In this document: positions 1-7,600 of the stretch, piece after piece
Position numbering within the stretch: the stretch's first letter is position 1
Layout of the letters: the number at the start of each line of letters is the position of its first letter
Source: Tomitella gaofuii
GTDB taxonomy: Bacteria > Actinomycetota > Actinomycetes > Mycobacteriales > Mycobacteriaceae
Assembly: GCF_014126825.1 (NCBI RefSeq)
Contig: NZ_CP059900.1
Span: 2,370,954-2,434,953 of the forward strand
Direction of reading: 5' to 3'
DNA length: 64,000 nucleotides
Translations under genes and position numbers: made by a program
The notes under the pieces: generated by a model
Seen by the model: the letters and a program-made list of their open reading frames with translations, nothing else
Database searches by the model: none
What the model was told of the DNA's origin: nothing

Positions 1-2
1 AC

Positions 3-422
3 GCGGCCACCGAAGCCCTCGACCGGCTGGCGGACTCCGAGCTCGGCCACCGCTATCCGAGCACGGTCAAGACGTTCCGCGACGCGTGGGAACGGTTCGT
101 CCCGTTCCTGGCGTTCCCGCCGGAGTTGCGCAGGGTCATCTACACCACGAACAGCATCGAATCGTTGAACTACCAGCTCCGCAAGGTCACCAAGAACCGC
201 GGACACTTCCCCAACGACCAGGCGGTGATGAAGCTGCTCTGGCTCGCGATCGCGAACATCGAGGACAAGCGGGCCCGTCAGCGGGCAAAGGAACGCGGCC
301 TGCCCTCGGCCGAACGACGGGCCCCAGGACGCCTCGTCGAAGGCGCCGTCACCACGAACTGGAAACGTGCCCTCGCCCAGCTTTCCCTGATCTATCCCGA
401 ACGCATCAACCAGCACCTCTAA
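3..422 (+). CDS. IS256-family (Mutator-type) transposase, C-terminal part, cut by window start
   Basis: The frame is open from the window edge and codes for about 139 residues of the C-terminal part of a DDE transposase of the IS256/Mutator class. The stretch RRVIYTTNSIESLNYQLRK followed by the NRGHFPND region is the conserved C-terminal block of this family and carries its catalytic-glutamate region (the E of NSIESLN). The stop is TAA at 420-422. A probable terminal inverted repeat follows within 20-45 bases, so the element ends normally on this side. Whether the N-terminal half outside the window is intact cannot be seen. The assignment is confident; activity is unknown. Confidence 0.92.
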   Translation, partial: AATEALDRLADSELGHRYPSTVKTFRDAWERFVPFLAFPPELRRVIYTTNSIESLNYQLRKVTKNRGHFPNDQAVMKLLWLAIANIEDKRARQRAKERGLPSAERRAPGRLVEGAVTTNWKRALAQLSLIYPERINQHL

Positions 423-437
423 CTCGAACACCTGAAC

Positions 438-464
438 GACTTACACAAACATCTTGACAGGCTC
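438..464. repeat. Probable right terminal inverted repeat of the IS256-type element
   Basis: Just downstream of the transposase stop, the complement reads GAGCCTGTCAAGATGTTTGT followed by GTAAGTC. This resembles the ends of actinobacterial IS256-type elements. The partner end is outside the window, so the match cannot be confirmed, and the exact last base (about 464) is inferred from the family pattern. Confidence 0.6.
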
Positions 465-596
465 TCCGTCCTCGGGCCGCGGGGATCACGTTAGTGGATG
501 AGGCCGGGTGACGAGAACGACGACACCGCGTCCGCGCGAGGGCACGGCGCGATCCGATCGCCCCACTGCGCACCCGCCGTCTGGTGTAATCCCCGA

Positions 597-1511
597 ATGG
601 CCACTGTCGACCCCCACTACATCGCGGCATCGCTGCCCGCGTGCATGACAGCCATCGCACGGCACACCCCCGAGCCCGTCCGTGAACATTGGTGCGACGT
701 CGACGGCGTGCGCTACCCGGCCAAACAGGCCTATCAGGTCCTCACGGGACTCCCCCGCTCCCAGTTCACGTCGCACCAAGCACTTCGCCAGCTCAGGTCG
801 GTCGGATTCATCGCCAGCGAATACCGCCGCCGTGCCCCCGAGCAGAACCACGGCGACAGCGCACCGAGCGCCTTCACGATCCTGTCGGGGTATCTCGCCG
901 AACACGCGCTGACCGACCAGATCGGCGACGCGGAGGAGGCGCTTCTCGGCGCTGACGCGGAATCGACCAGGCAGATCGTCGAGGACTACCGGTTCAGCGA
1001 GGATCTCCTCGACGCCGCGCTCGAAGTCCGCACTCAGGTGGGACGCCTCAACGCCGTCATCCACGCCACCTGCATCGCCCGCGTACTGCCGCTCATCCTC
1101 GAGCCGGGCGAGACGATCTCCGCACGTCCTTCGCTGGCTGCAGGGAATGACCCGGGCCGGCCGTTCGATCTGGAGACCGACCGCCGGGTCGCCGAGTTCA
1201 AGATCTCCCAGTGGAAGGGCGCCGACGCGATGCGCAAGCGCGCAGCCTTTAAGGACCTGGTCCATCTTGCCCTCGACGAGTCCGGGCGTCGCCCCGAGCT
1301 CTACATCGTCGGCCCCGCGCCCGAGCGATTCCTGTCCGCCTCCGCTACTACAGCGGAATGGGCGCTCAACCGCGCGGGACCACGGATCAGGCAGCGGTTC
1401 CGCGAAGCCTATGGAGACCCGGCGGAGATGACCGTCGCGGATTTCCGGCGAGGGCCCGCGGCGCACGTCGCCATCGTCGACATGTCGTCACTGCTGCCGT
1501 CGCTGGCGTGA
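597..1511 (+). CDS. Hypothetical protein with a candidate PD-(D/E)XK nuclease motif
   Basis: A 304-aa protein. I chose the ATG at 597 because the reading before it looks non-coding; an in-frame upstream ATG at 498 would add 33 residues. I do not recognise the full-length family. Near residues 190-205 it has PFDLETDRRVAEFKIS, which fits the D...(D/E)xK pattern of PD-(D/E)XK nucleases: D in PFD, then EFK on the next strand. A later strand reads PELYIVGP. No signal peptide or membrane segment is visible. The gene sits between an IS end and a convergent helicase operon, a typical place for defence genes. The nuclease idea is an inference from one motif; it could equally be a non-catalytic relative. 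Confidence 0.55.
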   Translation: MATVDPHYIAASLPACMTAIARHTPEPVREHWCDVDGVRYPAKQAYQVLTGLPRSQFTSHQALRQLRSVGFIASEYRRRAPEQNHGDSAPSAFTILSGYLAEHALTDQIGDAEEALLGADAESTRQIVEDYRFSEDLLDAALEVRTQVGRLNAVIHATCIARVLPLILEPGETISARPSLAAGNDPGRPFDLETDRRVAEFKISQWKGADAMRKRAAFKDLVHLALDESGRRPELYIVGPAPERFLSASATTAEWALNRAGPRIRQRFREAYGDPAEMTVADFRRGPAAHVAIVDMSSLLPSLA

Positions 1512-1708
1512 CCGCGTCTGGACTGCCGCCCACGGGAGCTGACGCAGGTGACGGCAGCGTGGTTGTACGAAATCCGGGGCGATTCATTTTCCTGGAAACG
1601 GACGTCACCAAGGCCCGTGCCCAGGGGCCACCACAGACAAAATCTCATTGCAGATCAGGGCCAGGCAGAACTGCCTGACGTCGGCCCGGGCGGCGTGCCC
1701 GCCGTCTC

Positions 1709-2938
1709 TCAGCGCTTCGCGCGGCCTGTGCAATCCTCCAACGGCGTCATAGACCTATCGTGAACGCGCCACAGCGCCCAGCCGTCGCCGGGAGTCGGAG
1801 TTCCCGGTGCGATCCGCTCGATCACCGCCGCTGCCGCAGCCGTCGGGTCGGAGAACACGTACCCTTTCAGCTCACCTTTCGAGATGCGCACTCCACCGGT
1901 CGCGGGATCGAACACGGCGATGGTGCGGAAGCCGTCGTGGTCCAGAAAGACCCGCAACTGGTCCCCCACCGCCGCGCTTGCAGGCATCCCGACAGGTTGT
2001 GCCGAAGTGGGTCCCGACGACTCCGCCCTCGCCTTGACCGGTGACGGCGATGCGTGCGCCGACCGTGGCAGTTGCCTTGCAGTCGGTTTCGCGACGCGCC
2101 TGGTGGGCTTCGACGCGTTCGCAGCGGCGGCCTCGCGCGGCGGCTCCCACTTCAGTGTGTCCTTCAGCCGGCGGTAGCGCTTGTGTGTCAGCAACTTCCT
2201 GAGGCCGACGTCGAGCTCCGCATCCGAAGTCGATCGCCTCCGAGGGTCCTTCTGCGCTTTCTCGTAGCGCCGGACAAGCTTCCGGAGGGGATCGTGCCCT
2301 GTGGCCTTGTACGCGCGAGACCCGCCGATGGCTACGGTCGTAGTTCCGACGGTTTTCCAGGTGATGTCTCCGTCTGCGGTGCAGAGCTCGATGTTCCTCT
2401 CCAGTTCCGCCCTGTCCCCCGGGTCGGAGAGGTGCTCTGAGGCCAGGATGGCCTGTACGATCTCGTCCTTGGTCGCGATCAACTCTCGTGCACCGAGCGC
2501 CATACGCAGGGCGGCCTCGATCCGCCCTTCCTTCCAGACAGCACGTTCCTCAGGCTCTCGCACATCGAGCTCGCCCACTAGACGTATCGATCCGGAGAAT
2601 TGCTCGCGCTCCATGAGCTCGTTGATGAGAATGTCCTCATCATCACGCTCGAACAGCACCGCATCCATCGGCGCCGGAGAGGCACTATCGTCCGGCTCGG
2701 TTCCCTCGACCACGATCCGCACGAGGACGTGCTCGTCGCCGTCGACAACCGCGGCGGTCACTTCGGTCACATTGGCGAGACGCGCACGCCGCGGTGGACC
2801 GTGCCCGCCTGCTCCCGCATCGACGAGCCACTCACGCGCAATCCAGACGTGTTCGTCGTCGAGGATGATCTGGCCGTCGACCCCCCAGAACCACTGGACA
2901 TCCTCCCCAGCGCTTTCCGTACGCGAGTGCCTGCCCAC
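1709..2938 (-). CDS. Protein with C-terminal RAMA/DUF4357-like domain, third gene of helicase operon
   Basis: A 409-aa protein starting at GTG (2936-2938), only 3 bases after the stop of the upstream SF2 helicase gene, so translation is probably coupled. The first ~270 residues are not recognised. They are acidic at the start and then contain a basic stretch around residues 215-260. A Pro/Ala/Ser-rich linker (about 270-325) leads to an ~80-residue C-terminal domain. There, KGYVFSDPTAAAAAVIERIA and GWALWRV resemble the RAMA/DUF4357 module (shape: F-S-PSAAA...GW..W) found in proteins linked to restriction enzymes and DNA methylases. The role may be DNA-substrate recognition for the two helicases. 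The domain call rests on pattern recognition, not a search. Confidence 0.6.
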   Translation of the reverse strand: MGRHSRTESAGEDVQWFWGVDGQIILDDEHVWIAREWLVDAGAGGHGPPRRARLANVTEVTAAVVDGDEHVLVRIVVEGTEPDDSASPAPMDAVLFERDDEDILINELMEREQFSGSIRLVGELDVREPEERAVWKEGRIEAALRMALGARELIATKDEIVQAILASEHLSDPGDRAELERNIELCTADGDITWKTVGTTTVAIGGSRAYKATGHDPLRKLVRRYEKAQKDPRRRSTSDAELDVGLRKLLTHKRYRRLKDTLKWEPPREAAAANASKPTRRVAKPTARQLPRSAHASPSPVKARAESSGPTSAQPVGMPASAAVGDQLRVFLDHDGFRTIAVFDPATGGVRISKGELKGYVFSDPTAAAAAVIERIAPGTPTPGDGWALWRVHDRSMTPLEDCTGRAKR

Positions 2939-2941
2939 CGG

Positions 2942-4660
2942 TCACACCCCGCTCCCGCACAACGCCGCCAGCACCGGCGCAGTATCCGGCCCGCCCAGCC
3001 TGGTCAATGCCGTCGATTCATGCCACTGTACGTCGATCTCTCCGACGCGCAGGCGTTTTGCCACATCCATGGCCGACAGCGCTGTCCGTCCACCGACCCC
3101 GAACCGAAGCGCCATGATGCTCGCCTGGAGCGGTTCCAGCACGGACAAGCAGGCGAGCACCGTGTCCGCAGTCGCCACCTCACCGCTCGCCGCAGCTCGC
3201 GCGAACATTCCGGCCACGTCCACGGGCTCTTCCTCCGCACGCTCGGGAGGCGCCGGCGACGCGGGTTCCCCGGCGGGACCCCGGATGCTCTCGGTCGTAC
3301 TTCCCTTAGTGCGTCCCGATCCGCCGCCCGTGACCGCGGACGTCTCCTCGAGCTTCAGCCACTCGGCGAGGCGGGGCCCGGCTTCCTCCGCGGTGCACGT
3401 CACGATGTCGTCGGCGATCGCCATCAGCTCGCTAAGGAACACTTCGTGCGCTCCGCCCTCCGGGTCCTCCGTGCTGCCGCGCATGTACATGACCACGAAA
3501 GATGCGTGCCGCCCGTCCGCCTTGGGCCGGATGATGCGCCCCATGCGCTGGATCATCTGCCGCTTCGACTTGCTGCCCGCAAGAATGATCCCCACATCGG
3601 CCTCGGGGACGTCCACGCCCTCATCGAGCACCCGCGGGGCGACGAGCGTGGACAGCACGCCGTTCTTGAACGCATCGAGCAGCTCCGCACGCTCTCTGCG
3701 CTTCAGGTCGCTGGTGTACGGCGCCGCATTGACGTTCGCGTCCGTGAGGACGCCCGCCGCCGCATACGCCGACTCCTTGGTCTCGGAGAAGACGATGGTG
3801 CGGCCCGCCGCCGCAAGGACCTCTCCGATCGGTTCCAGCGCGTCGAGCTTGCCTTCGGAGTTGGCGAGCACGGCCCTGCGACGGCTGAAAGCATTGAGGT
3901 ACTTGCGCGCCGACCACGTCGCTTGCTCTGCGCCGCCGTCCTTGAACTCCTGCACGTCCTGCATGAACGAACCGAACGGCTCCGCCCGGCACCCGAACTG
4001 CGTAATGAGCTTGTGCCGTTCGGCCCGCGCCACTTCATCCCACTCGGAGTACTCCTCCTGCTCGTGCGCAAGGAAATCGACGCTGACGAGCATCACTCGC
4101 ACAGGTGCGAGGATCCCGTCCTGCCGTCCCCGTCGATAGTCGCAGCCGGGGATGACGTCCTCGAAGTACGGCCGCAGGTGCATCGCGACGCCCTCGTCCG
4201 GCCGCTCGAAGGTCGCGGTGAGCCCGAGGCGTTCGGTATAGGCGTCGTCAAGCACAGCTGCGAATCCGCCGGCACCATACCGGTGCACCTCGTCCGCGAT
4301 GACGAGGGTCTCGCCGGCGGGCCGCCGGAACGTCGGGGTGATCGCCGAGTTCACGATCGTTACCAGCACCTGCACCTGGGGGAAGGCGTCGTGGTGCCCC
4401 GCACCCCGTCGACCCACCGGGACCCCCGGAAGCGCCCTGCGGAACGCGTCGTGCCACTGCTCGAGAAGGTCCACACTCGGGACCACCACCAGCACCTTCA
4501 GACCGCGGCCCACGGCGTCCGCCGCGGCGGCGATCCCTAGCGTCGTCTTGCCGGTTCCGGTCACTGCCTCGATCACCGCACGCCGGCCGGCAACCTCCCA
4601 TTTGCTCAACGCATCCCGCTGCCATGCACGCAGCTCGATCCCTTGCAGCAATGCGCTCAT
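2942..4660 (-). CDS. SF2 (DEAD/DEAH-type) helicase with sigma-region-4-like C-terminal tail
   Basis: A 572-aa superfamily 2 helicase. I chose the ATG at 4660 because it forms an ATGA overlap with the stop of the upstream giant helicase gene; an ATG at 4672 is also in frame. Visible motifs are a Q-like LRAWQRDAL (residues 10-18), Walker A TGTGKTT (34-40), DEVH (123-126), LTAT (147-150) and motif VI QRMGRIIRP (about 368-377). This is the UvsW/XPB-like core architecture. The last ~60 residues (LRFGV, then MDVAKRLRV and WHESTALTRLG) look like the region-4 helix-turn-helix of a sigma factor, an unusual attachment suggesting DNA binding. It lies in an operon with the SF1 helicase upstream and the RAMA-like protein downstream. 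Confidence 0.88.
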   Translation of the reverse strand: MSALLQGIELRAWQRDALSKWEVAGRRAVIEAVTGTGKTTLGIAAAADAVGRGLKVLVVVPSVDLLEQWHDAFRRALPGVPVGRRGAGHHDAFPQVQVLVTIVNSAITPTFRRPAGETLVIADEVHRYGAGGFAAVLDDAYTERLGLTATFERPDEGVAMHLRPYFEDVIPGCDYRRGRQDGILAPVRVMLVSVDFLAHEQEEYSEWDEVARAERHKLITQFGCRAEPFGSFMQDVQEFKDGGAEQATWSARKYLNAFSRRRAVLANSEGKLDALEPIGEVLAAAGRTIVFSETKESAYAAAGVLTDANVNAAPYTSDLKRRERAELLDAFKNGVLSTLVAPRVLDEGVDVPEADVGIILAGSKSKRQMIQRMGRIIRPKADGRHASFVVMYMRGSTEDPEGGAHEVFLSELMAIADDIVTCTAEEAGPRLAEWLKLEETSAVTGGGSGRTKGSTTESIRGPAGEPASPAPPERAEEEPVDVAGMFARAAASGEVATADTVLACLSVLEPLQASIMALRFGVGGRTALSAMDVAKRLRVGEIDVQWHESTALTRLGGPDTAPVLAALCGSGV

Positions 4661-7600
4661 GCCCTCACCCACTCGAAGCCGGTGTCACTGTTCTTGGGCA
4701 CCAATGCACGTTCGCCGACCAGTGTGCCCAGCACTTCATACAGATTCCCCTGCCCCATACGGGTGATGGTCTTCGCCCGCGCCATCGTGAGCGGCGCGAT
4801 GTCCGCGGCCGTGAGCAAGAGCTCCCGTGCTGTCGCTGCGTCCGCCGGCGGCAGCGACGCGATCAGACGAGCAGGGTCGGGGATTTCCGGATCGACAGGC
4901 TCTTCCGGGGCGCCCGGGTGCTCGTCTCGTTCGGGCGCATCCACGGCGGATTCGGCTTCCGCCGGGCCGTCGAGCCGCTCGTCGTCACGCCGGTCGAGTT
5001 CTCCGGAGCGGAACAGCTTCTCGAGGATCTCCGTCGCGAGTCCGACATCGATGCCGATCCACCGGCAGATCTGCCGCGGCGTCACGTCCCCGGACTGTGC
5101 CAGGCGCAGAACCCGCTCCTCCAAGGCGGCGTCACTGAAAGGCAGGTCCGCAGGTTCGACTATCTCCCAGCCGCCGGACGACTCCGGCCCCGCGGAAGCC
5201 TCCGGGGGGATCGCAGGCTCGGCGACCGGGTCGTTCTCCGGGCCCGGAAGCACACCGGACGGGGCCTCCGGCTCCGGCGATTGCTCAGGGCCGGGCGCAC
5301 TGTCGGACTCTTCGTCGGCGCGCGCAAGCGCATCCCACTCAGTTGGCTCCCCCGACGGCTCGGCCAGCGTTGCCGCATCTTCCAGATCTGCAGCGTCGTC
5401 CAGCGTCGTTGACTCGACCGACGAAAGCTCCTCGGCACGTTCCGGAACATCGTGGTCACGTGCACTCGCACCGTGCGGCGTGCTGGTCTCGGCGTCCGGT
5501 GCCATCGGGCGGATGCCGAGGGCTTCGAGCCGGGACCGCAAGGCGCCGAGCACGGCGGCCGGGTCGATGACGTAGGCGAATTCACTGACGTGGAAGAGTT
5601 GCCACCCGCACCGGATCAGCTCGCGTTGCAGCGCGAGTTCGTTCGCGTAGTTCGCTCGACCAGACCAGGTGTCGTCGGCGCACACGACGCCGAGACGTGA
5701 CCGCGCGCCCTCCACGACCAGCGACAAGGTGTATCCGAGCGCGTCGACCTCCGGCGTCACCACGAAGCCGTCATCGACGAGCGAACGGTAGATCTCCTGC
5801 ACGAACAGCGCCCGGAACGGGTCGACGAGCTCGTCGCCGGGCACCTCGAGCCGCCGATCCGAAGTTTCCTCGACGCCTTCCGCGGTCCGGTAGCTGTATT
5901 CGAGCAGGCGCCGGCGCATGTCGTCGGGGTGGGTGAGCGCATCGCGGGAGACCGAATGGAACACCCACATCTGATCCTTCGCCCGCGATGCGGCGACGTT
6001 GTACCGCTGGACGTACTCCTCCCTGGTCAGCGCCGTGATGCGCCGACCGACGCCGGGCGCCGCGACCATAGACAGGAACATGACGTCGCGTTCGGAGCCT
6101 TGGAAGTCTGGTGCGTCGCCGCACCGAAGGTCGCGCCGCGTCCATTCCTCCGGCGCCACGTCCTCCAAGAGCAGCTTTTCGATGACCTTGGCCTGCGCCG
6201 TGCCCTGCAGCGAGATAACTCCCATAGACATGCCGTCGTAACGCGGGTCCTCGATGCACTCCACCACTGTCCGCGCGATCGCCTCGGCTTCGGCCCGGTT
6301 GACCTTGTTCGTCGTGCCCCGGGTGACGCCGTCCGGTACGTGCACGGGCACCACCGGCGGCAGCCGGTCCTGCCCGTACTGCCGCACCGGCACCAGCGAC
6401 ACCCCGTGCGGCGCGTAGGCGATCTCGTTGGAGAACCCGATGATCTCGGGCATGCACCGGCGGTGCTCAGTGAGCGTGATCCTTTTGCCGAAGAGCATGT
6501 TCGCCTCGTCGAACAGGCTCATGGTGGGCGTCTGCCAGGTGCTTCGGTACCGGTTGTTCGGGATGTACTGTCCGGCCAGATCGCGCAGCTGCTGCTGATT
6601 AGTACCCACGGCCGACGGCGAGACTTGCCGATCATCACCGATGACGACGATCTTCGGAGCAAGGTACTGGAGGAACACCGACTCGAGCCCTGCCTGGGAC
6701 GCCTCGTCCACCATCACCACATCGAACATGTCGGGTTCGATGCGTAACTGCTCGCTGATCCGGTAGATCGGCATGATCCACACCGGCACGGCGGGACGAC
6801 ACCGGTCCATGGTCCGCCGGATGTCCGCTCGCATCTGGGGCGCATAGGTTCCGGTGCCCTTGCCCAGCTTGCGGACGAGCGTCACATACTCGGACAGGTC
6901 CGCACGCGCCGTGCCCGTCAGACGCTCGGGGGACACGGCGTGCCGCCACGCCCTCTCGGCCGCCACGACCTCCACCGCGCGCCGGATCTTGTCGTCGAGC
7001 CGGTTCACCTTGGCCTGCATAGCGTTGACGTCGGCCGCCTCACGTGAGGAGATCCATGAGGCGGTGGCGCCCCAGCGCCACGCCTCCGGCAGGGCCGCCA
7101 GACGCTCGTCCCACACAGGATCGTGCGACGACGCGGCCACCGCCTCAGCAAGGTCGTGCGCCGCCTCGTCGAACCTCGACCGCAGCAGGTCCCGTCGGCC
7201 TGCCCGTCCGCGCGCGTCGTGCAGGTGTCGCAGCCGAGCGTGTTCCTCGGCGTAGGCGCGGGCATCGCGCTCCTCCACTGCCTCGAGCATCGCGTCGACG
7301 CACCGCCACTCGTCCGCGTCGGCACCTGATTCGACGACCGAACGCTGGTCGACCCGGGCAGCGAACTCTTCGATCGCCTCGATCGCAGAGGCGACCTCCT
7401 CGTCCGCCTCCACTGCCTCGACCATCCGCGCGTACCCGCGAACAGCATCGAGGTCGCTCCACTCGGGGCCGCGAATGCCCCACTGCATCAGGCGCGCGTT
7501 CTCCGCGGCCAGCAGCCTCCCCAGGTCGAGCACCTGCTCCATCTGCGAAGCCTCGGTCACGTGCCACTGCAGCCGCTCCTGCAGCGTGTCCTCCTCAGGG

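Noticed and set aside
1512-1708. Terminator between the convergent genes at 1512-1708
   Set aside because: Only short imperfect GC stems (about 5 bp) are visible; not better than chance at this GC content.
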